DNA from: JBLHKW01 sp047618565
GTDB taxonomy: Bacteria; Planctomycetota; UBA1135; GCA-002686595
Direction: 5' to 3'
Assembly (NCBI GenBank): GCA_047618565.1
Contig: JBLHKW010000038.1
Coordinates: 1 to 35,915, forward strand
DNA: 35,915 bases
A program made the translations under genes and the position numbers. Below the pieces are notes generated by a model, which did not search any database, had not been told where the DNA came from, and was given only the letters and a program-made list of their open reading frames with translations. Shown in pieces: positions 1 to 9,236 of the stretch. The first letter of the stretch is position 1. Every line of letters starts with the position of its first letter.

Positions 1-2
1 AG

Positions 3-719
3 CTCGAAGCCTATTCAAGGCCCAAGAAGGGTGGTATCCGGGCGATCTTGCTCGAAGAGGGCGACGAGGTCGTCGGTGTCGCACTGTCTTCACCGGGCGA
101 CACGATCGTCATCAGTGCCAGGGGTGGCCGTGCGATCCACTTCGACGAAGCCGGTGCGCGCGCGATGGGACGTACCTCGCGCGGCGTGCGGGGTATCCGC
201 CTGAAGGACGACGACGTAGTCGTCGGCATGATCGTGGTCGAGGAGGGCGCCGAGCTCTTGACTGCCTGCGAGAATGGCTACGGCAAGCGCACGTCGCTGA
301 CGGATTACCCGCTCAAGGGCCGTGGCGGACAGGGCGTCATCTCGATCCGCATCAGCGACCGCAACGGTCCGGTGGTTGCGGTCTCCAAGTGCATGCCCGG
401 CGACGATGTGATGTTCATCACCTCGGGTGGGATGATCGTGCGCACGCCGATCTCCGAGATCTCGAGCATGGGGCGCAGCACCCAGGGCGTGCGCCTCGTG
501 AACCTCAAGGCGGACGACAAGCTCGTCTCGATGGAGGTCATCTCCGAGCGCGATCTCGAGCGTTACTCACGCGATCGTGAGGGAGCCGAGGGCGAGGAGA
601 GGCATTTGGGCAAGATCATCGACGTTCCCGCGGCCGAGGCTCCGAACGAGCCCCCCGACGACGCTGCGGGCGATGAGTCCGGCGACGACGGCGAAGACGA
701 CACGAGCGGAGGCGAATGA
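3..719 (+). CDS. gyrA: DNA gyrase subunit A, C-terminal fragment (5' end outside window)
   Basis: This is the C-terminal beta-pinwheel part of GyrA, which wraps DNA so that gyrase introduces negative supercoils. The frame is open from the first bases of the window, so the gene starts upstream. The repeated blade signatures are visible: a GRTSRGVRGI segment near window position 170, a GRGGQG segment near 320 that resembles the GyrA box, and a second GRSTQGVR segment near 470. The protein ends in a strongly acidic tail rich in Asp, Glu and Gly. Such a tail is typical of gyrase and less so of ParC, which supports gyrA over parC. The stop codon overlaps the start of the next gene (ATGA), so the two are probably translationally coupled. 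Confidence 0.93.
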   Translation, partial: LEAYSRPKKGGIRAILLEEGDEVVGVALSSPGDTIVISARGGRAIHFDEAGARAMGRTSRGVRGIRLKDDDVVVGMIVVEEGAELLTACENGYGKRTSLTDYPLKGRGGQGVISIRISDRNGPVVAVSKCMPGDDVMFITSGGMIVRTPISEISSMGRSTQGVRLVNLKADDKLVSMEVISERDLERYSRDREGAEGEERHLGKIIDVPAAEAPNEPPDDAAGDESGDDGEDDTSGGE

Positions 720-1162
720 TGGGGCTGTGGCAAGACGTCGAGGCCGATATCAAGGCGGCCATGCTGGCGCGCGAAAACCTGCGCCGGGATACCCTGCGCA
801 TGGCGCTCGCGGCCATGAAGAACAAGCGCATCGAGCTCGGCCGCGACCTCGAGGACGCCGATGTTCTGGCTGTCCTGGCATCGGCGGTCAAGTCCCGTCA
901 GGACAGCGCCGAGCAGTACGACAAGGCCGAGCGCAGCGACCTGGCCGACAAGGAGCGCGTCGAGATCGGCCTGTTGCAGGGCTACCTGCCGCGTCAGCTC
1001 GACGAGGACGAAACCCGTCGTATCGTGACGGAGCTGATGACCGAGCTGAATGTCCAGAGCAAGCAGGAGCTCGGCAAGGTCATGAAGGCGGTGATGGCCA
1101 GGCACAAGGGCCAGATCGACGGCAAGCTGGTCCAGCGCATCGCGGCCGAGAGTCTCGAGTAG
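716..1162 (+). CDS. GatB/YqeY domain protein
   Basis: A 148-residue all-helical protein of the YqeY family, related to the tail domain of the GatB subunit of Asp/Glu-tRNA amidotransferase. Family members are thought to interact with tRNA, but the role of the stand-alone protein is not firmly established. Family features are an N-terminal helix with the pattern ARENLRRDTLRMALAAMKNK, a central basic/acidic helix, the LLQGYLPRQL segment around residue 86, and a C-terminal GKVMKAVMARHKGQIDGK segment. The length is normal for the family. The start (two consecutive ATG codons) overlaps the gyrA stop, and murJ follows 30 bases downstream, so the three probably form one transcription unit. Confidence 0.9.
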   Translation: MMGLWQDVEADIKAAMLARENLRRDTLRMALAAMKNKRIELGRDLEDADVLAVLASAVKSRQDSAEQYDKAERSDLADKERVEIGLLQGYLPRQLDEDETRRIVTELMTELNVQSKQELGKVMKAVMARHKGQIDGKLVQRIAAESLE

Positions 1163-1192
1163 CCCGAGCGGTCCCCACGCGCGCGAACAGCC

Positions 1193-2872
1193 TTGCAACA
1201 GGATGGCAACCCGGGCGGCGGCGCGCTCGATCTGACGCGCCGACACGAGCGGCTCGGCCGGCGCACCGCGCTGGTCTCCCTGCTGACACTCGTGTCGCGC
1301 ATTCTCGGATTCGTGCGCGAGATCATCTCGGCCGCCCTGTTCGGCGACCAGTCGGCCATCTACGACGCGTTCATCACCGCCTGGCGCGTTCCCAACCTGT
1401 TCCGGCGTTTCCTTGGCGAGGGCGCCCTATCGACGTCGTTGCAGACCGCGATGACCGAGGCCGAGGGCACCCATGGCGAGGCGGCCGGCGCCGCGCTCTT
1501 CCAGCGCACCTTTGTCGTCGTCGCCGGATTGCTGCTGCTGCTCTGCCTGGGCGTGGTGCTCGTCGTGCCACACCTTCCAGATCGCATGCCCTACACGGGC
1601 TGGACCTGGCTGGGCGCGGACCCACAGCCCGTGCGCGAGCTCGTGACGCACCTGATGCCCTTCGTGGTGTTCATCTGCCTGAGCGCCCTGGCGGCCGGCG
1701 CGTTGCATGTGCGCGGCATCTTCGGCCCCTCGGCCATCGCCCCCGTGGTGCTCAACACGGTCTGGATCACCAGCCTGCTGCTGGTGGCGGCGCGCTTCGG
1801 CTGGAGCGATGCGGGCGACGACCTCATGTCCTCGAGTTTGTCCACGGGGCCCCAGCGTGAGCTGAGCATGGTCCACATGCTGGCCTGGGGCGTGTTGCTC
1901 GCGGGCCTGCTCCAGTTCATGGTCCAGGTACCGGCCATGCGCCGCTGTGGCCTGCTGCGCCGGACAGCGCGCGGGGCGCGGCCGGAGGGGCAGGGGTCAG
2001 CGGGCAGCGTGCTGCGGCGCAGCGCTCCACTGGCCTTCGGTGCCGCCGTCTACCAGATCAACGTCATGCTCGACGGCCTGATGGCGGAGGCCATGCTCCC
2101 TAACGGAGCACCAACGGTCCATTATCTGGCCAACCGAGTGCAGCAGTTTCCCCTGGCCCTGATCGCCATCGCGGCCACCAGTGCGGTCTTCCCGGCCCTG
2201 CAGGCCCTGGGCCACAAGGGCGATCGGGCCGGCGTGCGCAGTTTGCACGATCGTACCCACCGTTCGATCGCGTTCGTGGCCATTCCCGCGACCGTGGGCC
2301 TGTTCGCGCTCGCAGAGCCGGTGATCTCGGTCGCATTCGAGCGCGGTGCCTTTGGCAGCGACGGCGTCACCCGCACGAGCGGCGCCCTACGCATGCTGAC
2401 CCTGGCCATCCTGCCCGCCGGTGCAGCCGGCCTGGTCGCGCGTACCTATTACTCCCTCGGGGACTTTCGAACACCGGTGCGGGTGTCCAGCGTGATGCTC
2501 ATCCTGAACGTCGTCCTGAACTACTCGAGCATCCGTTTTCTTGGCATGGATGTTGAGGGCCTGGCATTGGCCACGGCGATCACCAGCTGGGCCAGCCTGA
2601 TCGCGCTGTGGCCGGGTCTGACGGGACGCCTCAACTTGCCCGCGGGCGAGGGTGGCCACGTCGGCGTGCTGCTGCGGACGCTACTCGCGGCGGGCGTGAG
2701 CGGCCTTGCCGCATGGGCCACAGAACGCGCGATAACGCCAAACCTTGGCGATGTCGCCGGTCTCTGCATCAGCATCGCGGTGGGCGTGATGAGCTTCTGG
2801 GGCGCGGCGCACGTGCTCGCCGTACCCGAGGCAACGCTGCTCGCGCGCCGCTTCCAGCGTCGTCGGGGGTAG
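1193..2872 (+). CDS. murJ: Lipid II flippase MurJ (MviN family)
   Basis: A 559-residue polytopic membrane protein of the MOP superfamily that moves the peptidoglycan precursor lipid II across the inner membrane. The family hallmark lies at the N terminus: SRILGFVREI around residues 35-44, then the RVPNLFRRFLGEGALS block at residues 65-80. About 13-14 hydrophobic segments follow. The start used here is a TTG at 1193, the best in-frame choice before the first membrane helix; the ATG at 1203 is out of frame. No convincing Shine-Dalgarno sequence precedes it, so the exact start is uncertain by several codons. It lies just downstream of the YqeY-type gene and is probably co-transcribed with it. 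No recognisable terminator follows. Confidence 0.92.
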   Translation: MQQDGNPGGGALDLTRRHERLGRRTALVSLLTLVSRILGFVREIISAALFGDQSAIYDAFITAWRVPNLFRRFLGEGALSTSLQTAMTEAEGTHGEAAGAALFQRTFVVVAGLLLLLCLGVVLVVPHLPDRMPYTGWTWLGADPQPVRELVTHLMPFVVFICLSALAAGALHVRGIFGPSAIAPVVLNTVWITSLLLVAARFGWSDAGDDLMSSSLSTGPQRELSMVHMLAWGVLLAGLLQFMVQVPAMRRCGLLRRTARGARPEGQGSAGSVLRRSAPLAFGAAVYQINVMLDGLMAEAMLPNGAPTVHYLANRVQQFPLALIAIAATSAVFPALQALGHKGDRAGVRSLHDRTHRSIAFVAIPATVGLFALAEPVISVAFERGAFGSDGVTRTSGALRMLTLAILPAGAAGLVARTYYSLGDFRTPVRVSSVMLILNVVLNYSSIRFLGMDVEGLALATAITSWASLIALWPGLTGRLNLPAGEGGHVGVLLRTLLAAGVSGLAAWATERAITPNLGDVAGLCISIAVGVMSFWGAAHVLAVPEATLLARRFQRRRG

Positions 2873-3105
2873 CGAGCGCAAGCGTTTTCTCGCACCGGGT
2901 TGCAGTCTTCATACTAACCGGTGATCTACGTTTGGGTTGCGCTCGCACGTCCGCTCCAGGTCCCTCCTTCTCAGAAGTGTGACTTGAACAAACGCACACC
3001 TCGGAGCACTATCTGCTCGTCGCGTTCCCCCCCCACGCGCCGGCGGCTCGACGGGCTTCCCCGCACCGCTGCTCGACCCCCCAACTCTATAGGAGTACGC
3101 TGCCT

Positions 3106-5622
3106 GTGAATCCCGCCACGACCTCGACCGGCACGATGGTTCAGTCCAGCACTTCCAGCGCCTCAGGTGAGCAAGCCGAAGGCGGTTGGAGTGCGATCGA
3201 CCCGCCCCGCGATCTGCCCACGCCCAACCTGACGCGCAACGCCCGCACGGTGCTCGAGCGCCGTTACCTTAAAAAGTCCACCGAGACCGGAGAGGTCGTC
3301 GAGACACCCGCGCAACTCTTCTGGCGAGTTGCGACGCACGTGGCCAAGGCCGAGACCGAGTTCCCCGGCGGGAACGGCGACCGCACCCTTCAACTGGCGC
3401 GTGACTTCTACTCGCTGATGGCCGATCGGCTGTTCATGCCGAATAGCCCAACCCTGATGAACGCCGGACGTTCGATGGGCATGCTGTCGGCCTGCTTTGT
3501 GCTCCCGATCGAGGACTCGATCGAGGGCATCTTCGATTCGATCAAGGCCACCGCGCTGATCCAGAAGGCCGGCGGGGGAACGGGCTTCTCGTTCTCGCGC
3601 CTGCGTCCCAGCGGCGACCTGGTCGAGAGCTCAGGCGGCACCACCGAGGGCCCGCTGTCGTTCATCCAGGTCTTCTCGAAGGCCACGGACGCGATCCAGC
3701 AGGGTGCCTTCCGGCGCGGAGCCAACATGGGGATCCTGCGCATCGATCACCCGGATATCGCGCAGTTCATCACGTTCAAGGACGATCCCACGCGCCTGCA
3801 GAACTACAACATGTCCGTCGCGGTCACCGACCGCTTCATCGAGGATGTGCGCAGTGTTCCGGGCAACACGCATCAGGTGCAGAACCCGCGCACGAAGGCG
3901 TGGTCCAAGCTCGAGAAGCGTGATGACGACGGTGCGGGCACCGGCGAGCACTGGACCGTTGGAGAACTCTGGGAAATGATCATCGAGCACGCGCATCGCA
4001 GCGGCGAGCCGGGCATCGTGTTCATCGACCGCATCAACGCCCGCAACCCGATCAAGAACGTCGGGCTGATCGAGGCCACGAACCCCTGCGGCGAGCAGCC
4101 CCTGCACCCCTACGATTCATGCAACCTGGGGTCGATCAACCTGGGCCTGATGGTCGAGGGAACCCACGACAGCGCTGCCTTCAACTGGGACAAGTTCCGT
4201 TCGGTCATCCACACGTCGACGCGTTTCCTGGACAACGTGATCGAGGTCAACAAGTACCCGTTGCCGCAGATCGACAACATGTCGAAGACCACGCGCCGCA
4301 TCGGGCTGGGCGTGATGGGCTTCGCTGACTCGCTGTACAAGCTGGGGATCGCCTACAACACCGACGAAGCCTGCACCTTCGGTGAAGAGGTGATGCGCGT
4401 TCTCAATGACGAGTCGCACCTGGCTTCCGAGATCCTTGCGGAGGAGCGTGGCGTGTTTCCTGCCTGGGAGGGCTCCGATTGGGAAACCGCCGGCCGCAAG
4501 CTGCGAAACTCGTACACCACGACGATCGCGCCCACGGGCACGATCTCGATCATTGCCGACTGTTCCGGCGGCATCGAGCCCATGTTCAGCCTGGCCTTCA
4601 ATCGTCAGGTGATGAAGGACACTGCCGGGCGCCCGACGGTCATGCGCGAGGTGAACTACGTCTTCGAGCACGCCGCGCGCGAAGCTGGCTATTACACGGA
4701 CGCGCTGATCGACCAGATCATCGAGGATGGGACCCTGGCCCACATGGAGGGCATTCCGGATGAGCACCGTGGCCTCTTCGTGACGGCCCACGACATCAGT
4801 CCCGAGTCCCACATGAAGATGCAGGCTGCGTTCCAGCGCAATTGCGACTCGTCGATCTCGAAGACGATCAACTTCCCGCACGACGCCACCGTCGACGATG
4901 TGCGCGCTATCTACGAGCAGGCCATCGACATGGACGTCAAGGGCGTCACGGTTTATCGGGACGGTTGTCGCGAGATGCAGCCCATGGCCCTAAAGAAGTC
5001 GGGCGAGAATAAGTCGGGCGAGAAGGAGCCTGAAGTGATCAACGAGAATCTCGTCAGAGGCCTCTTCATCACCGAAGCCGAGGAGCTGGCTCCGATCAAG
5101 CTGCCCGAGATCATGACCTGCCTGCGGATCCGTCAGATGACGCCGTTCGGCAACATGCACGTGAAGGTCTCGGTCGAACCGAAGACCGGTCGCGAGCGCG
5201 AGGTCTTCGCGCAGCTCGGCAAGGGCGGCGACATCGCAAACTCGGACCTCGAGGCGATCTGCCGCGTACTGTCCCTGTGGTTGCGGTCCAACGGCAGCCT
5301 GAAGCTGGCCATCCGGCAGCTGTCCGGCATTGGCTCGAGCCTGAGCGTGCCCACCAAGGACGGACGCATCATGTCCCTCGCGGACGGCCTGGCGACGGCC
5401 CTGCGCCGCTACCTCGAGGCGAAAGAAGCACACGGATTGCGGGCCCTGTTGCTGGGCGAGATCGACACCGAGGCGGAAACGGCGACGGCGACGAAGCCCA
5501 AACCTGCTGTGGCGGCGCGCAATGTGGCGTCCTACAAGATCAAGTGCCCTACGTGTAGCTCGAACCTGGCCTTCGAGGAAGGCTGCGTGAAGTGCTACGG
5601 ATGTGGCTTCAGCCAGTGCTGA
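3106..5622 (+). CDS. nrdJ: Adenosylcobalamin-dependent (class II) ribonucleotide reductase
   Basis: An 838-residue enzyme that reduces ribonucleotides to deoxyribonucleotides using a cobalamin-generated thiyl radical. The active site is intact: NPCGEQPL at 326-333 holds the radical Cys328 and Glu330, and Cys130 (LSACFVLP) and Cys339 (DSCNLGS) form the expected redox pair. The phosphate-binding APTGTISII segment is present. After the catalytic barrel comes a TSCPD-like domain (roughly residues 650-760) and a C-terminal Cys cluster, Cys814, 817, 827, 830, 833 and 838, resembling a zinc ribbon plus a thiol shuttle. No N-terminal ATP-cone is evident. The start is GTG with AGGAG at 3091-3095. The 233-base leader carries a run of eight C (3027-3034), and I found no B12-riboswitch box or NrdR box in it. 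Confidence 0.95.
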   Translation: MNPATTSTGTMVQSSTSSASGEQAEGGWSAIDPPRDLPTPNLTRNARTVLERRYLKKSTETGEVVETPAQLFWRVATHVAKAETEFPGGNGDRTLQLARDFYSLMADRLFMPNSPTLMNAGRSMGMLSACFVLPIEDSIEGIFDSIKATALIQKAGGGTGFSFSRLRPSGDLVESSGGTTEGPLSFIQVFSKATDAIQQGAFRRGANMGILRIDHPDIAQFITFKDDPTRLQNYNMSVAVTDRFIEDVRSVPGNTHQVQNPRTKAWSKLEKRDDDGAGTGEHWTVGELWEMIIEHAHRSGEPGIVFIDRINARNPIKNVGLIEATNPCGEQPLHPYDSCNLGSINLGLMVEGTHDSAAFNWDKFRSVIHTSTRFLDNVIEVNKYPLPQIDNMSKTTRRIGLGVMGFADSLYKLGIAYNTDEACTFGEEVMRVLNDESHLASEILAEERGVFPAWEGSDWETAGRKLRNSYTTTIAPTGTISIIADCSGGIEPMFSLAFNRQVMKDTAGRPTVMREVNYVFEHAAREAGYYTDALIDQIIEDGTLAHMEGIPDEHRGLFVTAHDISPESHMKMQAAFQRNCDSSISKTINFPHDATVDDVRAIYEQAIDMDVKGVTVYRDGCREMQPMALKKSGENKSGEKEPEVINENLVRGLFITEAEELAPIKLPEIMTCLRIRQMTPFGNMHVKVSVEPKTGREREVFAQLGKGGDIANSDLEAICRVLSLWLRSNGSLKLAIRQLSGIGSSLSVPTKDGRIMSLADGLATALRRYLEAKEAHGLRALLLGEIDTEAETATATKPKPAVAARNVASYKIKCPTCSSNLAFEEGCVKCYGCGFSQC

Positions 5623-5651
5623 TCCGCCCATAACCGATCGGGCCAGATACG

Positions 5652-5687
5652 AGACATGCGGTGCGCCGGCACCGCATGTCTTTTTTT
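5652..5687 (+). terminator. Intrinsic terminator after nrdJ
   Basis: A perfect 13-bp stem (5652-5664 pairing with 5669-5681) with a GCCG loop runs directly into seven consecutive T (5681-5687). It lies 30 bases after the nrdJ stop codon and is a textbook rho-independent terminator. The next gene starts only 23 bases later. Confidence 0.93.
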
Positions 5688-5710
5688 AACCGTGCCTCCA
5701 GGCGAGCCCG

Positions 5711-6874
5711 ATGGACACGGGTCCAGCAAGGCTGGATAGTGGCCCCGTGACGGTGCCTGGATTCCAGATCGAAGACGATGAGGACGCCTCGCGCGGAACT
5801 CGCCTGCTCCTGCGCGGCAGCCTGAGCCTGTCAGAGGCCGGGCATCTGCGGCGCGAGCTTGCAGAGCGACTGCGTTCCGGGAAGGTGACGACCGTGGACC
5901 TGTCGGGCGTGGTTTCGCTCGACAGTAGCGCGGCGTCGATCCTGGCCGATGTCTGCTGCCAGGGCTCGCGCGCTGGCGATACAATCCAGTTCCAGGGCGC
6001 CAGCGGGGCAGTCCAGGCGATCCTCTCCCTGTACACCGACCGTGTCACCCGCGCGAGCCTGCGTAGCCCGCCGGTGCGCATCGGTATCTTCGAGCACCTC
6101 GGACAGGCGGCCGTCGGGCTGTGCGACCGTGTGCGTGAGCTGCTCACCTTCCTGGGAGAGTTCTTTGATGCGGTGCGCAAGGCCGTGCGGGCGCCGAGCA
6201 CCGTCAACTGGCCGGATGTGGGACGCCTGATCGAGCGCCATGGATCGGACGGGGTTCCGATCGTGCTGCTGATCACCTTCCTGGTGGGGCTCGTCACCGC
6301 ATTCCAGGCCGCGATCCAGCTGCGCAAGTTCGGTGCGGACACCTTCATCGCCGACATGGTCAGCCTGTCCATCACCCGCGAACTGGGTCCGTTGATGGCT
6401 GCCATCGTGGTCGCCGGTCGTTCGGGCGCGGCCATCGCCGCGGAGCTGGGCACGATGAAGGTCTCAGAGGAGATCGACGCGCTGCGCACGATCGGTCTCT
6501 GTCCGCAGCGCTTCCTGGTCTTTCCGCGCGTGATCGCGCTGATCTTCGTGATGCCCATCCTGACGCTCCTGGCGGATGTGGTGGGTATTGCCGGCGGGTT
6601 GTTCGTGGCAGTTTTCCAGCTCGGTATACCGATCCGGGGCTACCTGATCTCGGTCCAGGAGGCCCTGAGCTTGTGGGACGTGACGGGCGGCTTGCTGAAG
6701 GCGCTCATCTTCGGCGCCCTGATCGCCGTCGTCGGCAGCGAGCGTGGACTGGCAACGCGCGGCGGGGCCGAGGGAGTCGGACGCTCGACGACCGGCGCCG
6801 TGGTCACGATCCTCTTTTACTTGATCTTGGCCGACGCGATCTTCACCGTGCTGTTTCAGAGCCTGGGGATCTGA
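5711..6874 (+). CDS. MlaE-family lipid ABC transporter permease with N-terminal STAS domain
   Basis: A 387-residue inner-membrane permease of the Mla/MCE type, which moves phospholipids or other hydrophobic molecules between inner and outer membranes. Residues about 18-112 form a STAS domain (segment DLSGVVSLDSSAASIL), the role played by separate MlaB in E. coli. Residues about 135-385 are the MlaE permease, with the diagnostic ELGPLMAAIVVAGRSGAA stretch followed by ELGTMKVSEEIDAL. The STAS-permease fusion is a known variant of the family. It heads a four-gene operon, with the ATPase starting 2 bases after its stop. The ATG at 5711 is preceded by an AGGCGAG-like ribosome site. Substrate and direction of transport cannot be read from sequence. 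Confidence 0.93.
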   Translation: MDTGPARLDSGPVTVPGFQIEDDEDASRGTRLLLRGSLSLSEAGHLRRELAERLRSGKVTTVDLSGVVSLDSSAASILADVCCQGSRAGDTIQFQGASGAVQAILSLYTDRVTRASLRSPPVRIGIFEHLGQAAVGLCDRVRELLTFLGEFFDAVRKAVRAPSTVNWPDVGRLIERHGSDGVPIVLLITFLVGLVTAFQAAIQLRKFGADTFIADMVSLSITRELGPLMAAIVVAGRSGAAIAAELGTMKVSEEIDALRTIGLCPQRFLVFPRVIALIFVMPILTLLADVVGIAGGLFVAVFQLGIPIRGYLISVQEALSLWDVTGGLLKALIFGALIAVVGSERGLATRGGAEGVGRSTTGAVVTILFYLILADAIFTVLFQSLGI

Positions 6875-6876
6875 CG

Positions 6877-7608
6877 ATGATTCGCGTCGACGCACTCACA
6901 ATCGGTTACGGGACCACGCCGCTGCAGGAGGACCTGACCTTCAACGTGGCAAGCGGCGACATCTTTGTCGTGCTCGGGGGGTCCGGATCTGGCAAGTCGA
7001 CCTTGCTGCGGCATCTGATCGGCCTCGAGCGGCCGATGAAGGGCACGGTCGAGATCGAGGGCGTGGGCGATCCGCGACTGGTCCAGGGTGCGCCCCACTT
7101 CGGCGTGCTGTTCCAGTCGGGCGCACTGTTCGGGTCGATGACCCTGGCACAGAACGTGGCCCTGCCCCTGGAACGCTGGACCGATCTGGATGCCGAGACG
7201 ATAGAGGCCCTCGTGCGCTGGAAGTTGCGTCTCGTTGGGCTGGATGGTTTCGAGAACCACATGCCATCGGAGCTATCGGGTGGCATGCGCAAGCGCGCCG
7301 GCATCGCGCGTGCCCTCTCGTACGAGTCGAAGTTGCTGTTCCTGGACGAACCATCGGCCGGTCTTGATCCGGTCACTTCAGTCGAGCTTGACGATGTCAT
7401 CATGACGCTGAACGAGAGCCTGGGCTTGACCATCGTGATCGTGACCCACGAGCTCGCGAGCATCTTCAAGATCGGCAAGACCTGCATTCTGCTCAACCGC
7501 GAGGCACGCGGCATCATCGCCCGGGGGGATCCGCGCGAGCTGCGCGACAAAACCACCGACGATCGCGTGCGTAGCTTCTTCAACCGACTCTCGAGCGTGG
7601 GGAGGTAA
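6877..7608 (+). CDS. MlaF-like ABC transporter ATP-binding protein
   Basis: A 243-residue ATPase that powers the permease encoded just upstream. All ABC motifs are intact: Walker A GGSGSGKST at residues 34-42, the signature LSGGMRKRAGIARAL, Walker B LLFLDEPSAGLDP, and the switch His in VTHELASIF. SGGMRKRAGIARAL is the form typical of Mla/Ttg2A ATPases. The ATG at 6877 is taken as the start because it follows the mlaE stop by 2 bases and gives a standard N terminus; an upstream in-frame extension would only read into mlaE. The end of the gene holds the GGAGG ribosome site (7601-7605) of the next gene. Confidence 0.95.
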   Translation: MIRVDALTIGYGTTPLQEDLTFNVASGDIFVVLGGSGSGKSTLLRHLIGLERPMKGTVEIEGVGDPRLVQGAPHFGVLFQSGALFGSMTLAQNVALPLERWTDLDAETIEALVRWKLRLVGLDGFENHMPSELSGGMRKRAGIARALSYESKLLFLDEPSAGLDPVTSVELDDVIMTLNESLGLTIVIVTHELASIFKIGKTCILLNREARGIIARGDPRELRDKTTDDRVRSFFNRLSSVGR

Positions 7609-7609
7609 C

Positions 7610-8614
7610 GTGGCCACCACAGAGACGAATTACTGGAAGATCGGACTGTTCGTGGCTGTCGGCGGCCTGCTGTCGATCCTGGCTCTGTTCTGGCTGGCGG
7701 CGCAGCGGCTCAATCGGGATCTGCTGCCGTCCGTGACCTACTTCGACGAATCCGTCGAGGGGCTCGATATCGGCGCCCCGGTCAAGATGCGCGGTGTGAC
7801 GATCGGCAACGTCTCGCGCATCACCTTCGCGCCGGACCAGCGCCTGGTCGAGGTGCACTCCGAGATCTACGCGGACGTCATGCGTCGTATCGGTTTCCCT
7901 TTCACCCTGGACCGCTGGCAAGCGGTCGCGCCCCCGGAAGACCTGCGTGTGCAGCTGAGCAGCTCCGGCATCACGGGCATCAAGTTCCTGTCCGTCGACT
8001 TCTTTGAACCGCTCACGCATCCGACGATCGAGCTCTCGTTTGCGCCACCCAACCGCTACGTGCCCTCGACGCGATCGACGCTCAAGACGATCGAGGAGGG
8101 AGCGCAGGACTTTCTGCAACGCGCACCGCGCCTGATCACCGAAATGCGCAAGCTGGCCGCAACAACCGAGAGGCGTGTGTCCGAATTCGACGCGGCGGCA
8201 CTGTCCCGCAAGTTTGGAGACCTGGCCGACGAGCTCGTGGCGAAGCTCAAACCCCTCGACCTGGTGGCTCTGGAACAGGAGGGCACCGGTTTGCTGCGCG
8301 AGACGCGCGAGCTCGTCGCGCGCGCCGAGACCGGCGAGGGCGCCGTGGGCTCCATGATCTCGCGCTGGGGCGCCGTCGGGCTCCGGATCGATCAGCTGCT
8401 GGAGCAGTCGGAGCTGGAAAAGACGGGGAGCCTCGCGAACGATCTGCTGGGAGAGTTCCAGACTCTGGCTCGCACGGGGAACGTGGTGCTCAATGGACTT
8501 CGTGCCGACATGGATGAGCTGCGTGCTGCCCTCAAGGCCATGCGCGCGCTTGCGGAATACCTGGAGCGAGACCCAGGCGCCCTGATCCGCGGTCGCGACG
8601 TCAGTGGAAATTGA
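7610..8614 (+). CDS. MlaD/MCE-domain periplasmic lipid-binding protein
   Basis: A 334-residue protein with one N-terminal membrane anchor (residues about 10-31) and a single MCE domain (about 38-118) showing the hallmark VKMRGVTIGNV. A long helical region follows (about 140-320) with many Glu, Arg and Leu, expected to oligomerise into a barrel or needle. In the family it forms the periplasmic ring that channels lipid between the transporter and the outer membrane. The helical tail makes it longer than E. coli MlaD (183 residues) and closer to single-MCE proteins with helical needles. It starts at GTG 7610, one base after the ATPase stop, with a strong GGAGG just upstream. Confidence 0.92.
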   Translation: MATTETNYWKIGLFVAVGGLLSILALFWLAAQRLNRDLLPSVTYFDESVEGLDIGAPVKMRGVTIGNVSRITFAPDQRLVEVHSEIYADVMRRIGFPFTLDRWQAVAPPEDLRVQLSSSGITGIKFLSVDFFEPLTHPTIELSFAPPNRYVPSTRSTLKTIEEGAQDFLQRAPRLITEMRKLAATTERRVSEFDAAALSRKFGDLADELVAKLKPLDLVALEQEGTGLLRETRELVARAETGEGAVGSMISRWGAVGLRIDQLLEQSELEKTGSLANDLLGEFQTLARTGNVVLNGLRADMDELRAALKAMRALAEYLERDPGALIRGRDVSGN

Positions 8615-8650
8615 ATCAATGACAGCCGGTACAGCCCGTCAGGAACAGAC

Positions 8651-9232
8651 ATGTTGAAAATCAGTCGCTGGACGCGAGTGCTGCTGGTCAGCTTGCCTTT
8701 GGTCACGCCGGGTTGCATCACCCCGGGGGCTCCGGCTGAGATCCATTATTACAGTCCGACCTTGCCGAGCGCGGCCAGCAAGGCGCGCAGTCGTAGCGAA
8801 CGGCCCCTGTGGCTCAGGCGCGTGGTCTCTGCCGGGCATCTCGGCCAGCGCTTTGTCTGGCGTGCTTCAGATGTCGAGTATGGTTTTCGCGAGCTGACGC
8901 GCTGGACCGAGGAGCCCTCCACGTTCGTGCGTCAGGCCCTCGAGCGTCAGATATTCCCCGGGGTCTTTCAGCGCAACGAGACCAGTCGAGCGCTATCACT
9001 CGAGATCGAGCTGCTCGCGTTCGAGGAGCAGTTCATTCCCGAGCGCCGGGCGCACGTGGCCTTTGTCGTGCGCCTGCAGGATGCCGATGGGAAAAACCTG
9101 CTCGAGCGGTCGGTCGAGCACCTGACCCCGATTGAGGGCAGCGGGTACGCGGCGGTTGCGCGCGCCATGGGTCTGTCCCTGTCTGTGGCGACACGCGAGG
9201 CCGTGCGCCTGATCGATCACGCGGCCCCCTGA
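8651..9232 (+). CDS. ABC-type transport auxiliary lipoprotein (PqiC-like)
   Basis: A 193-residue protein that fits the PqiC / ABC-transport auxiliary family of outer-membrane lipoproteins that partner MCE transporters. The N terminus is a basic, hydrophobic signal sequence ending at Cys22 (VTPGC). This is a weak lipobox, because Pro occupies the position before Gly. The following EIHYYSPTLP segment resembles the start of the mature PqiC domain (YYxL), and an alternating strand pattern follows (LSLEIELLAFEEQFI; RAHVAFVVRLQD). AGGAA at 8641-8645 supports the ATG at 8651. It closes the Mla-like operon. Its stop lies 4 bases from the stop of the convergent DUF2911 gene, leaving no room for a terminator between them. 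Assignment rests on context plus weak motif similarity. Confidence 0.75.
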   Translation: MLKISRWTRVLLVSLPLVTPGCITPGAPAEIHYYSPTLPSAASKARSRSERPLWLRRVVSAGHLGQRFVWRASDVEYGFRELTRWTEEPSTFVRQALERQIFPGVFQRNETSRALSLEIELLAFEEQFIPERRAHVAFVVRLQDADGKNLLERSVEHLTPIEGSGYAAVARAMGLSLSVATREAVRLIDHAAP

Positions 9233-9236
9233 TCTA

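Noticed and set aside
2873..3105. Possible B12 riboswitch or NrdR box before nrdJ
   Set aside because: No B12-box or paired NrdR-type palindrome is seen. A TTGAAC/CACTAT pair 17 bases apart at 2984-3012 is too poor to call a promoter.
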